DNA of 40,201 nucleotides from an uncultured Flavobacteriales bacterium (GTDB lineage Bacteria; Bacteroidota; Bacteroidia; Flavobacteriales_G; Salibacteraceae): contig CALCCE010000020.1 of NCBI GenBank assembly GCA_937899835.1, positions 1-40,201 on the forward strand, read 5' to 3'. The notes under the pieces are model-generated. The model saw only the letters and a list, made by a program, of their open reading frames with translations. It was not told the origin of the DNA and made no database searches. The position numbers and the translations under genes were made by a program. Each line of letters begins with the position of its first letter. Position 1 is the first letter of the stretch. Shown piece by piece: positions 25,628 to 34,358 of this stretch.

Positions 25628-27397
25628 GACGAGGATATCGTCTACCTGTTCTAATTCACCTTTCCAGGTTTCGATGGAATCATCGAGAAATTCCCGCTGG
25701 TGCGTCATGGGCTTGCCATGCAGGTCCATCAACATCTTTTTGAAAGCGCTATACTTCAATTTCTTTCCTTTCGGTCCGCCAAACTGATCGGCATAGCCAT
25801 CGGAGAAAATATAGACTGAATCGCCTTTGTGCAATTCGATCTCGTTGTTGGTGTAGCGTGCCTCGGTGTTTTCGTAGTAATTACCGATGGCAATTTTATT
25901 CGACTTGAATTCGTGCAATTCACCGTTGCGGATGAGGTATAAGGAGTTATAAGCCCCGGCATACTGAATCATCGGCTCCTGTTTGTTGAAGCTTACTACG
26001 GCCAAATCCATACCGTCCCTTACCGTGGTTCCGGCACTTGCTTGTAGGGTATCGCTCAGCCTTTTGTTCACCTCATCGAGAATCTTGGCAGGTTCTACAA
26101 GGCCTTGTTCGCGCACTGCTTCGCTCAGCAGGTTGTGACTCACAATGGACATAAAGGCGCCAGGAACTCCGTGGCCAGTGCAGTCGGCAGCGGCAAGTAG
26201 CACTTGATTGCCGATGGTTTCCATCCAATAAAAATCACCGCTAACAATGTCTTTGGGCTTAAACAGCACAAAGTGTTCGGGTAAAGAGGTCTCTAAGTCA
26301 GAATCTGCGGGTAGAATAGCTTCTTGAATGCGTTTCGCGTAGATAATCGAGTCAGTTACCTGATTGTAGAGTTCGGCAATTTTCAGGCTTTGTAGTTCAA
26401 TTTCTTCTTTCTTTTGCACTACCTCTGCGGTGCGAAGACGGACCTTTTCTTCCAGTAAGCGCTCGTTTTCCGCCAAATCAGTACGCATCGTTAACAAGGC
26501 CTTACCCAAGACATCCTCGTCACTCAAGGGTTGGAAAGGAGTATTGTACTTACCGGAACCCACATCGTTGGCAAAATCCTTGGTTTGCTTCAGGCCGTTG
26601 ACCACTTTGTTGAGGGCCATGGTCATCTCTCCAATCTCATCGTTGGTGATTTCAGGGGTCTTAGTAGGAAAGACGCCACGACTAAGATCAAGCAACACGA
26701 TGCGCAGGAAATTTACGGGAGAAACAATGGACCGGGTAGTAACGATAGCGATGAATATGCCAGCAATGATCAATCCGATTCCAAGGGAGATGATCAAGGT
26801 TTGTAGCAAGCCAAAGGAATCTACCATGGCGTCCCGCACATCCCTGGAGCTGGTGGCCTGCAATTGAATCAAAGCATCCACTTTTTCCAGAATCTCGTCG
26901 GTCTTCATGTAGATCTCACCGCCCTGGTCCACCATACTATTGGCAATGAAGCGGTTCTCTGGCTCTTCGTAGCTCTCAAAGCTGTTGAGCATCGTTTTCA
27001 CTTCCAGGTGCAGGTCAAAAAGCGTGTTGATGTCTGCGAAAACCAGTTCCATATCCGCTTTTTGCTCATCGGTCCAATAGTCAGAAAGCGTCATGATCTG
27101 ATCCCGGAGTTCAGCATACTCCTTTTCCGACAATTGGTTAAGCTCCAATTTGTCGGGGTTGTCTTCAGAACTTTGGTAGTGAACCCAGTTGTAAATGAGC
27201 ATTTTGGACCGTACCGTCAACAGTTTGAGGTCACCCAATGCATTTAAAGAAGGGTTGTAGATAGTATTGATCTGAGTATCAATCTCCCTGGAATCTTTCA
27301 ACGTATTGAAAGTGGTAATGAAAGCCACTACCGTTGAGAGAATTATGACGGAAAATCCAAGACTTATCCGTCTACCTATGCTGAACCTAAATTTCAT
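25610..27397 (-). CDS. Membrane sensor with HAMP and SpoIIE-type PP2C phosphatase domains
   Basis: 595 residues. Two membrane helices (about 11-31 and 197-220) enclose a helical periplasmic sensor resembling the four-helix bundle of chemoreceptors (about 32-196). A HAMP domain follows (about 221-275), then a coiled coil (about 305-345) and a PPM/SpoIIE phosphatase (about 370-595). Metal-binding positions are present: Asp388 (SGDFYW), Asp405 (AADCTGHGVPGAF), Asp533 (FSDGYADQFGG), Asp586/587. SpoIIE-type phosphatases usually dephosphorylate anti-sigma-factor antagonists or similar phosphoproteins. No STAS protein or anti-sigma kinase is nearby, so the substrate is unknown. It is third in a row after a YfiR-like and a TPR gene (gap 28 bp). 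Confidence 0.9.
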   Translation of the reverse strand: MKFRFSIGRRISLGFSVIILSTVVAFITTFNTLKDSREIDTQINTIYNPSLNALGDLKLLTVRSKMLIYNWVHYQSSEDNPDKLELNQLSEKEYAELRDQIMTLSDYWTDEQKADMELVFADINTLFDLHLEVKTMLNSFESYEEPENRFIANSMVDQGGEIYMKTDEILEKVDALIQLQATSSRDVRDAMVDSFGLLQTLIISLGIGLIIAGIFIAIVTTRSIVSPVNFLRIVLLDLSRGVFPTKTPEITNDEIGEMTMALNKVVNGLKQTKDFANDVGSGKYNTPFQPLSDEDVLGKALLTMRTDLAENERLLEEKVRLRTAEVVQKKEEIELQSLKIAELYNQVTDSIIYAKRIQEAILPADSDLETSLPEHFVLFKPKDIVSGDFYWMETIGNQVLLAAADCTGHGVPGAFMSIVSHNLLSEAVREQGLVEPAKILDEVNKRLSDTLQASAGTTVRDGMDLAVVSFNKQEPMIQYAGAYNSLYLIRNGELHEFKSNKIAIGNYYENTEARYTNNEIELHKGDSVYIFSDGYADQFGGPKGKKLKYSAFKKMLMDLHGKPMTHQREFLDDSIETWKGELEQVDDILVIGLQF

Positions 27398-27425
27398 TAA
27401 CTCAATTCCCGATCAATGAGGGAAC

Positions 27426-28346
27426 TTATTGTTTGTTGGGGTCCATACCAGGTTCTACTCCTTGTTTCGAATCAATTTCCTCCAACTGGCGCTCGTACTC
27501 CCTTGATTTTTCAACGTCGTTCAAACTGAAGTAAATACCTGAAAGTCCAATGAGTGTTTCGCGTCTTTCAGGATTAAGCGCATAAGCTCTTTTCATGTAA
27601 GGAAGGGCCTTGAGAAACAAAGCAATACAAATTTCTTGCTTCTCAATGAGTTCGTCCAATGGCGCGCCATAGTCCATTGTATCAATGATGTGAACTGCTT
27701 CGTTGTAGAAGAAGATGCCAAGGTTGTAGTTACCACTAAGATTGTTGGAATCAAGGTCTAAAACCTTGGTGTATGTCTCAACCACCTTTTCGTATAGCTC
27801 GCGGTCTTTCACTGTTGCCTCTTCATACATTTTATTGTAAGCAGAGCCAAGAACCAAGTAGAATTGAATGTCCCGATCGTCAAAGTTCATCTCGGAATCA
27901 ACTTCCCGCATGAGTTCTTTGAAAAGGTTGTAATGCCTTATCGCGGTTTGAAAATCACTGGAGTCTAATGCAAAGGCGGCATCATTATAAAGCGTAGAAG
28001 CGAGATAATTGAAAGTCTTGTGGATGTTTTCCACATATTCCTTTTTCTCCGCGTCCAGCGAGAGCGCTTTGCGATAAGATGAAATGGCTTCGAGCCGAAA
28101 GGTATGAGCTGTAGACAAGTTTTTGTCGGTTTTAAACAGCTCTTTGTAGATGTATCCACGGATGTACCAGGTGCGGGTTTGATCGGCCAGGGTAGGATCA
28201 GAGGTTGCCTTATCTATCAAAAGTTTGGCTTCCTCGTACTCCTTTTCGCTAATCTTGGCCGCAGCCTGCCCAACTAAGTTGAACTGAGCCATGACCCCCG
28301 AAACCAGGAACAACAGGAATATGAGTAATGTGAGGCGCTTGAGCAT
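27426..28346 (-). CDS. Exported TPR-repeat protein of a YfiR/phosphatase module
   Basis: 306 residues with a signal peptide (MLKRLTLLIFLLFLVSGVMAQ), so periplasmic or surface-exposed. The rest is almost wholly helical with tetratricopeptide-like repeats, for example ISSYRKALSLDAEKKEYVE, KVLDLDSNNLSGNYNLGIFF and YMKRAYALNPERRETLIGLS. TPR arrays bind partner proteins. It lies between the YfiR-like gene (25 bp upstream) and the sensor phosphatase (28 bp downstream), so a role in linking the two is a natural hypothesis. The function is otherwise unknown. The C-terminus is acidic and short. Confidence 0.82.
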   Translation of the reverse strand: MLKRLTLLIFLLFLVSGVMAQFNLVGQAAAKISEKEYEEAKLLIDKATSDPTLADQTRTWYIRGYIYKELFKTDKNLSTAHTFRLEAISSYRKALSLDAEKKEYVENIHKTFNYLASTLYNDAAFALDSSDFQTAIRHYNLFKELMREVDSEMNFDDRDIQFYLVLGSAYNKMYEEATVKDRELYEKVVETYTKVLDLDSNNLSGNYNLGIFFYNEAVHIIDTMDYGAPLDELIEKQEICIALFLKALPYMKRAYALNPERRETLIGLSGIYFSLNDVEKSREYERQLEEIDSKQGVEPGMDPNKQ

Positions 28347-28371
28347 CGTACTGGGGTGGTGATTGCGTTGG

Positions 28372-28902
28372 TTAGTACACTTTAGAGGCTAACTTTTCCA
28401 AAGTCACGCTAACTTTTAGCTTTCTGTTTTCCACTTTTGTTTTATTTAACTCAAACTTCTGCCTTTGGTTAATGATCACAAAGTTAATACCTGGGATGTT
28501 GTTTACCAAATCAGAGCTTTCTGTAACTATCAGAGTTGGAGCACTATCCAACTTTGAGAGGGCATTAGAAAGTTTCGATTCATTCATCTTCGGTATGTAC
28601 AAAACGTGACATTTACCAATGTCGGAGTCTGAATTGTATTTCTGAACTTGTATGCTTTGAGTTGCTACTTTTTTCGTTTTAGACATGTTACTGAGCTCAT
28701 TGTAGAGTGGTGAATCTCCCAATAAGCCAATCACAAAGTTTCCTTGCTTGTATTCCTTAGGCCACTCAATATATCGGGCAAAGTTGTAAATGAAAATGGC
28801 TTTCATCTTAGAATTGGTGTCAGGGTTGGTTTGCACCGATGTCCCTGCAGACAGCAATCCCATTGCACAAAAGAGTAGCGCGATTTTTATTACCTGACCC
28901 AT
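28372..28902 (-). CDS. YfiR-family (DUF4154) periplasmic protein
   Basis: 176 residues with a signal peptide (MGQVIKIALLFCAMGLLSAGT). The family hallmark is the early segment KMKAIFIYNFARYIEWPKE, followed by the FVIGLLGDSPLYNEL strand-helix unit, KCHVLYIPKMNESKLS and TLIVTESSDLVNNIPGINFV, and the closing VTLEKLASKVY. In Pseudomonas, YfiR is a redox-sensitive periplasmic repressor of the diguanylate cyclase YfiN. No diguanylate cyclase is present here; instead a TPR protein and a HAMP-phosphatase follow. Only one cysteine remains in the mature part, so the disulphide control described for Pseudomonas YfiR probably does not apply. It is the first gene of the module. Confidence 0.85.
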   Translation of the reverse strand: MGQVIKIALLFCAMGLLSAGTSVQTNPDTNSKMKAIFIYNFARYIEWPKEYKQGNFVIGLLGDSPLYNELSNMSKTKKVATQSIQVQKYNSDSDIGKCHVLYIPKMNESKLSNALSKLDSAPTLIVTESSDLVNNIPGINFVIINQRQKFELNKTKVENRKLKVSVTLEKLASKVY

Positions 28903-29060
28903 TACCTATTTTGGCACCTATTCCGCGCCAAATCTCGCAATTTAATAAATAATCTGGTGTTTAACTTGGACGTATTAATCAAAGGACTTGCCAAAAATAA
29001 CACTCTGCGAGATCGATGGTTAATGGAATCAGCTTTTCATGGTACCTCCTTCTTAAAAAA

Positions 29061-32000
29061 TTACTTATTCGTCTCTATTAGCAGGAATTCTGTTCTACGG
29101 TTTTCAGCATGCGCTTCAAGTGGGCACCAAACCCCCGAAACACAGCCATTGGCTGGTTGGGTTTCTCCAAACCAATCTCCTTCCATCCGTTCCGGAGCCA
29201 CCCCTCTTTTAATCAGGTAGTTTAGAGTAGCGACTGTTCTCCGGCGGGAAAGCTCCAGGTTGTAACGCGCATTGCCGCGGATATCCGTGTGCGATTGGAT
29301 GGCGATTCGAATGTTGGGGTTGGATTTGAGCCAACTGGCCAAACTATCCAGCTTGTTTCCATCCTCACTGCTAATCCGATCTTCATCGAAAGCGTAAAAT
29401 ATCGTAGGGAACGCTTGATTCCTAATGATTGGTGCAGGCTCCGGAGGAGGAGTAGGATCAGGTAGGGTACTGGAATCCACCCCAACTATCTCGTTCAGTT
29501 CGCCTTTCATAAAACGTGCAATGTCTTCGGCCTCAATCAATACGATAACGTTGTTGTCGCGCTTGAGTGGAGCATATACGAACGCGCCATCGCTCATGGC
29601 GGTGCTGGTAATCACTTCTCCATCAGGATTGAGGATAGATACCTTGAGGTTTGGATCGCTTTCGGCCAATCGAATCAGGTAGTTTTCATCAGGGTCTAGC
29701 TCTTTGAAGTGGAACTTACCCGCACTGTCGGTTACCGCCACTGCGATGATCTCACCGTTGTCGTTCACTGCATAAACTTGCAAACCTGAAGGGTAATCGC
29801 CGGGGAGGGTTTGATAAATCTGGCCAAAAACACCGGCATCATCCGGCAATTCCGATTCGTCAGTGGCTGAAATGGCACCCATACCTGATACTGCTTCTAC
29901 CGGTAGGGCAGTGAATACAAATTGTCCATCTTGTAAGTTTTGGATCAATTCTACGGGTTTACCCGATTGTTCGGAGATTTGCAATTCCGCATCTGCAAGG
30001 TTAAGGGAATCGTTTTCGGCCAAACGAATGAGGTAATTTTGGTCAGGGTTCAACTTGCGAAAACTGAAGGAGCCGTTTTCATCGGTAATCACGGTAGCCA
30101 CCACATTATTGTTCTCATCCAACAGCTCAAGCACTACCCGATCGGCGGGTAAGCCTTTGTATTTGAAAGTTCCCTTGACGTAGGGCGCCTGGTCCTCGGC
30201 TACCATAACCCCCATGCCTGCCACTTCTTCTGCTGGTAGCGCCTTGAATACAAAAGTGCCATCGATCAGCTCCTGCACCAGGTTCAGTTCTCGGCCAGAT
30301 TGCTCAGTAATCAGCAATTTCGCATCCTGTAAATAAGCATCGTCGGCTTCAGCTACCCGTACACTATAGTTTTCGTCGGGCTTGAGCTTATAAAAAATGA
30401 ACCGTCCGGCTTCATCAGTAATCACAGTGGCGATCACCTGGTCATTGTCATCCAGCAGTTGAAGCACCACATTGTCTGCTGGTAAGCCTTTGTACTGGAA
30501 AACGCCACTGATGTAGGTAGCTTCTTCGGCTTCGGTCACCAAAGCAATAATGTTATCTTCCTTAGATACCTTCCGGAAGGTGTAGCGGCCTTTATCGAGC
30601 GGCTCTCCCACATCGGTAATTCGTCCATTTTCGTTCAAAAGAACCACCTGAAATTCGGCATCTTCCTCCTTCAGCTGGAACAGGGCTAGTTCTTCAGGCT
30701 TCAGCCCTCTGAATACAAACTTGCCCTTGCTATCGGTAAAGGTCACAGCGATGATCTCACCATCATCGTTCACCGCATATACTGCCATTCCCTCTGAGAA
30801 ATCACCCGGTAGTTTTGAAAATATCTGCCCGAATATTTCCAATTGTGTCATTTCGTAATCTTCCTCTGAAAGCTCTGGTAAGTTTTCGATCACCTCGGCG
30901 GTCAACGGACGGAAGCTAAATACTCCCTTTTTGAGTTCATAAATGGGTACAACACGTTTTCCATTCTTATTGACCATGAACAATTTGGCTTTTTCGAGCA
31001 GCGCCTTGTCCTCTTCAACAATTCTTACCAGGTAGTTTTTGTCCGGGTCGAGTTGCGAAAACTTAAAGTATCCATCTTTATCCGTCCAAATTTTACCCAC
31101 TACACGGTCTTGATTATCCAAGAGTTCCAACAGCACATTGGAAGCGGGTAGGCTATCGTATTGGAAAATTCCGGCAAACTCCAAGCCCGACTCTTTCATT
31201 ATCGGGGGCAGCCAAACGAATTGATAGATGTCGTCACTGCCGCGTCCTTCTTCCCGATCGGAGGAAAAATAACCCATTGTATCATTGGCAAAGCAAATTC
31301 CAAAGTCGTCAGCCGGTGAGTTGACGGGAGCTCGAAGGTTTTCGGGTTCGGCCCATTTGCCATTGAGTTGACTTGTTTTAAAAAGGTCGAGCCCGCCGTA
31401 GCCGGGATGGACGTTGGAAGCAAAAAATAAGTCCCCATAACCGTCGACAGAAGGGAATACCTCATTTCCGGAAGTATTCACGGGTTTACCCAGATTTACG
31501 GGCTTGCCCCAGGCTTCGCCAATGCGATCACAATACCAGATGTCCAGGCCTCCCTGGCCACCTTCCATATCAGAGGCAAAATAGATTCGATTGCCATCCG
31601 CGGTAAGGTAAGGGTGGCCCACCGAATATTCAGAACTGTTGTAAGGGAAGGCTACTAGCTTACCTAATTTTTTGCCTTTGAATGCCGCCGAAAAAATTTG
31701 CATCTGGTTTTTGTGCTTTCGGCTGCGGCTGGTTTGGCTCACCCTGGTGAAATATACCACGCGGTGCAAGGTGTCAATGGCAAGTGGGCCATCGTGGTAA
31801 TCGCCATTGATTCGGTTGGAAAACAAGCTTGCCTTCTCAAAACCAATACCTTGATTATCGTCAAAAGGGGCGAAATAAATGGAGAGGTAGGGAGTCTGGG
31901 TAGCAGAAAAGGTATTGTCGTTTACCTGATCATTTCCCTGCTCGGTAGTAATGATCAAGCCATCGTTATACACCACCGGACTAAATTCTGCTAATGACGA

Positions 32001-32480
32001 GTTAAGGTTACTGAGTTCCCTGATTTTATACGTTGGGGCTTGTACCGCCCAATCGTCGAGATAATTGCAGCTCTGAAGGAAAAGCCTACCCAGAAAGCTG
32101 TCCGGATTATCTTCCAAAAAGAATTCGAATTGACGACGAGCCTCAATGGTTTTCAGGTTGCGTTTTAAGACTTGTCCATACCGGAGCCGTGCACTTTTCG
32201 GGGCATCGGGCAGGGTAATGAGTTTGGCCAGCAACACTTCAGCATCGTACCAATTGCGCAGGTACTGGTTGCAAATGGCCATCCTTTCAACGATGTGCAC
32301 ATCATTCGAATCCTTGTCGAGGCTTCTTGAGTAAGCCTCCAAAGCTTCTGCATAGCGGTATTGCTCAAATAATTTATCCGCCCTTGAGTTTTGAGCACTG
32401 CTGGATAGCACTAGCCCAAACATCAGACCAGCTACCAAAAGGAAGCGAAACAATGATTGAATATGTAGTGGGTAGTTCAA
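29061..32480 (-). CDS. PorE-like OmpA-family protein: TPR, beta-propeller, five internal repeat domains, peptidoglycan-binding domain
   Basis: 1139 residues with a signal peptide (1-30, ending SSSAQ). TPR-like helices span about 33-145; PD40/WD40-like propeller blades about 165-425 (PYLTADGNRIYFASDMEGGQGG, FPSVDGYGDLFFASNVHPGYGG-type blades). Next come five ~100-residue carboxypeptidase-regulatory-like beta domains (about 435-990), then a Pro-rich linker and an OmpA C-terminal domain (about 1025-1137; IQSHTDIRGNARYNLELSRRR) that binds peptidoglycan. The T9SS protein PorE has the order TPR, propeller, one regulatory-like domain, OmpA; here that domain is multiplied to five. It starts 12 bp after the PorP/SprF-like gene, so the two probably form an outer-membrane complex anchored to the wall. 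Confidence 0.9.
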   Translation of the reverse strand: MNYPLHIQSLFRFLLVAGLMFGLVLSSSAQNSRADKLFEQYRYAEALEAYSRSLDKDSNDVHIVERMAICNQYLRNWYDAEVLLAKLITLPDAPKSARLRYGQVLKRNLKTIEARRQFEFFLEDNPDSFLGRLFLQSCNYLDDWAVQAPTYKIRELSNLNSSLAEFSPVVYNDGLIITTEQGNDQVNDNTFSATQTPYLSIYFAPFDDNQGIGFEKASLFSNRINGDYHDGPLAIDTLHRVVYFTRVSQTSRSRKHKNQMQIFSAAFKGKKLGKLVAFPYNSSEYSVGHPYLTADGNRIYFASDMEGGQGGLDIWYCDRIGEAWGKPVNLGKPVNTSGNEVFPSVDGYGDLFFASNVHPGYGGLDLFKTSQLNGKWAEPENLRAPVNSPADDFGICFANDTMGYFSSDREEGRGSDDIYQFVWLPPIMKESGLEFAGIFQYDSLPASNVLLELLDNQDRVVGKIWTDKDGYFKFSQLDPDKNYLVRIVEEDKALLEKAKLFMVNKNGKRVVPIYELKKGVFSFRPLTAEVIENLPELSEEDYEMTQLEIFGQIFSKLPGDFSEGMAVYAVNDDGEIIAVTFTDSKGKFVFRGLKPEELALFQLKEEDAEFQVVLLNENGRITDVGEPLDKGRYTFRKVSKEDNIIALVTEAEEATYISGVFQYKGLPADNVVLQLLDDNDQVIATVITDEAGRFIFYKLKPDENYSVRVAEADDAYLQDAKLLITEQSGRELNLVQELIDGTFVFKALPAEEVAGMGVMVAEDQAPYVKGTFKYKGLPADRVVLELLDENNNVVATVITDENGSFSFRKLNPDQNYLIRLAENDSLNLADAELQISEQSGKPVELIQNLQDGQFVFTALPVEAVSGMGAISATDESELPDDAGVFGQIYQTLPGDYPSGLQVYAVNDNGEIIAVAVTDSAGKFHFKELDPDENYLIRLAESDPNLKVSILNPDGEVITSTAMSDGAFVYAPLKRDNNVIVLIEAEDIARFMKGELNEIVGVDSSTLPDPTPPPEPAPIIRNQAFPTIFYAFDEDRISSEDGNKLDSLASWLKSNPNIRIAIQSHTDIRGNARYNLELSRRRTVATLNYLIKRGVAPERMEGDWFGETQPANGCVSGVWCPLEAHAENRRTEFLLIETNK
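29511..31178 (-). repeat. Five tandem regulatory-like domains in A-B-A-A-B order within the OmpA protein
   Basis: Type A units carry F-x-Y-x-(G/S)LPA-x-(N/R)V-(L/V)LxLLD followed by ITDExGxFxFxKLxPDxNYLxRxAE (protein residues about 435-535, 657-755, 767-865). Type B units carry IFGQI(F/Y)xxLPGD followed by VYAVNDxGEIIAV (about 547-650 and 881-990). Types A and B share the downstream TDxxGxFxFxxLxP core, so all five descend from one domain. The last three form an A-A-B block. Confidence 0.8.
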
Positions 32481-32492
32481 CGCGGCACCAAA

Positions 32493-33506
32493 CTAAAAGA
32501 AAACCCTCGGAGAAACCATTTTCGATAAAGAAAGATTGAGGTCGTAGCCCAAAAATATTTCATGCGATCCACCGGCATTGCCTCGAAAGCTATTAAAGGC
32601 AAAGTCGTAGGAATAGCCAATTCGCAGCCGTTTTTTAATCACGTATTCTGCAATCGCTAATCCTCCGTATCCACTGCGGTAACCAACGCCAAGCCACAAA
32701 ACATCGTTGAACAGGAAATTGGTATTCACGTCTACAAATGCGGGAGTTGCTCCTGCTTGTTTAATCAGCATAGAAGGGCGAAAAGCAAGGGTTTTATTAA
32801 TTACAAATGCTTTTCCAACAATGGCAGAAAGGTGACGTTCCAGGCGAGACCCGTCTCCCGAATTGGTGGTAGAAGCGAATTCAAGGTCGGGAGAATTGAG
32901 GTGTGCAGCTTCGATTCCGACAAAGAACTTGCGCGTGTTATAATACATCCCAAAATCGAAGTTGGGCAATACGTAAGAGTCCTTGTTCATGTCGGCAAAC
33001 ATGTCGTCTTCATCGCGGTATTCGATTTTGTTCCAGTCAAATGCATAATTGTATATCCCACCTCGGAGTCCAAAGGCCAATTTACCCGGTCCAAGGCGGA
33101 TGCGGTAGGCATAAGTCCCCATGATGCTGATCACATCTTTTGCACCAATCGATTCATTGGTAACCTGAAACCCAACACCGATCTTCCTGCGAAGCAGAGG
33201 TGTGTGAATAGAAAAAGTTTGACTCACGGGAGCTCCGTCTACTCCTAACCATTGGTTGCGGTAGAGCAAATTCATGCTCAAGGCATCCCGGCTACCAGCG
33301 TAGGCCGGATTGATACCCAGCGGGTTGAACATGTATTGATTGAACTGTGGATCTTGTTGGCCCCAAACTGGTAAAGTGAGTATCAGAGCCAGCACAAAGA
33401 GCGCGTATCTCAGCGCAAATTGCAGGCGAATGTAGCCCCAACCCTTTGGCGCTAAAACGGGTCCCACAAGTTCCTGGTCACGAATATGTTTGTAATAATG
33501 TATCAT
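32493..33506 (-). CDS. PorP/SprF-family outer-membrane protein (T9SS-associated)
   Basis: 337 residues. The signal sequence (about 30-50, YALFVLALILTLPVWGQ) follows an unusually long N-region of about 30 residues; a later start is possible but no better ATG is visible. The mature start QQDPQFNQYMFNPLGINPAYAGS is the hallmark of the PorP/SprF family, and the body alternates beta strands of a predicted barrel (AFGLRGGIYNYAFDWNKIEY, PNFDFGMYYNTRKFFVGIEA). SprF-type proteins assist T9SS export or surface attachment of specific partners with type B C-terminal domains. The gene lies 12 bp after the CHU_C protein gene and 12 bp before the PorE-like gene, so that CHU_C protein is the likely client. 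Confidence 0.92.
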   Translation of the reverse strand: MIHYYKHIRDQELVGPVLAPKGWGYIRLQFALRYALFVLALILTLPVWGQQDPQFNQYMFNPLGINPAYAGSRDALSMNLLYRNQWLGVDGAPVSQTFSIHTPLLRRKIGVGFQVTNESIGAKDVISIMGTYAYRIRLGPGKLAFGLRGGIYNYAFDWNKIEYRDEDDMFADMNKDSYVLPNFDFGMYYNTRKFFVGIEAAHLNSPDLEFASTTNSGDGSRLERHLSAIVGKAFVINKTLAFRPSMLIKQAGATPAFVDVNTNFLFNDVLWLGVGYRSGYGGLAIAEYVIKKRLRIGYSYDFAFNSFRGNAGGSHEIFLGYDLNLSLSKMVSPRVFF

Positions 33507-33518
33507 TTTCCCATATTC

Positions 33519-34358
33519 TTAACGTGTTAATTCAACCCATCCTCGATAGGTACGACTCCCTACTTTAGCAATGTAGAAATAGGTGCCTACTGGCGGATCG
33601 TTGCCGTTACTGGTACGACCGTCCCACAAAACAGTGGTGTTGTTGTAGTTTTTTCCTTCCCAAATCAAGGTTCCATAGCGGTTAACGATGAAGATTTCGT
33701 TATCAGGAAATCGTTCGATGTTATCCACAATCCAGGTATCGTTGTGTCCATCTCCGTTTGGAGTGAGGCCCGAATAGAATTTCAATTCACAAGGATTGCC
33801 GTCTTCAAGGCCTACTTCGAAGGTGTAAATTCCAATACAACCATCGTTGCTGGTGACGGTAATGGTGTAGCTTCCGGCAATCAGATTAGATGTACTACGA
33901 CTGGTATCTCCGTTGCTCCAAACGTAGGTGTAAGGAGCATCACAACCGTTGATGGCTCCATTTTCAATAAAAATGGCTCCATTAGCTGCTCCTGCACACG
34001 ATTCGTTGAACACCAAGGCGCTGTCCAGGTTCACCAGGCCACTTCCTTCTTCCAAAGAAGGTTGCTGAAAGCCTTGGGTGAGTTGAAAAAGACCACCTAA
34101 TCCTACGGTTCGCACTTCTGTTTCACCCACGGTGTAGGAAATAGAGCCAGCGCCAGTGGCATCGAATCCGCCAGCAGATCCAACAACCTGACGTTCTAAA
34201 GTTTGGGCATTGACCGAGAGGTCCATCATCCAACAGGCAACAACAAGTAAAAGCGCAATAATGGTGCTGCTGCTAACCTTCAAGGCAGGAGTGGAATTGA
34301 AGACCGTCCACCGCATGAATTGGGCAAAATAAGGGCGATATGTGGGTGCCTCCTTCAT
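33519..34358 (-). CDS. Small exported protein with SprB-type repeat and type B T9SS C-terminal domain (CHU_C)
   Basis: 279 residues. Its ATG overlaps the previous gene's stop (ATGA at 34355-34358), which fixes the start; the signal sequence (about 27-51, STIIALLLVVACWMMDLSVNAQ-type) is preceded by 26 residues. The order is a Bacteroidota module with GSISYTVGETEVRTV (about 55-100), one SprB-like repeat with GAANGAIFIENGAINGCDAP and AGSYTITVTSNDGC (about 115-180), and a CHU_C domain (about 190-279) with GLTPNGDGHNDTW, NRYGTLIWEGKNY and VGTYFYIAKVG. CHU_C marks type B T9SS substrates, attached at the surface with help from SprF-like proteins, one of which is the next gene. It may be an anchor for the fibres encoded upstream. 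Confidence 0.9.
   Translation of the reverse strand: MKEAPTYRPYFAQFMRWTVFNSTPALKVSSSTIIALLLVVACWMMDLSVNAQTLERQVVGSAGGFDATGAGSISYTVGETEVRTVGLGGLFQLTQGFQQPSLEEGSGLVNLDSALVFNESCAGAANGAIFIENGAINGCDAPYTYVWSNGDTSRSTSNLIAGSYTITVTSNDGCIGIYTFEVGLEDGNPCELKFYSGLTPNGDGHNDTWIVDNIERFPDNEIFIVNRYGTLIWEGKNYNNTTVLWDGRTSNGNDPPVGTYFYIAKVGSRTYRGWVELTR

Noticed and set aside
28903-29060. A promoter for the yfiR-like module (minus-strand TATTTTTG at 28992-28999)
   Set aside because: The -7 resemblance exists but there is no -33 element at the right distance and the region is AT-rich, so chance is likely.
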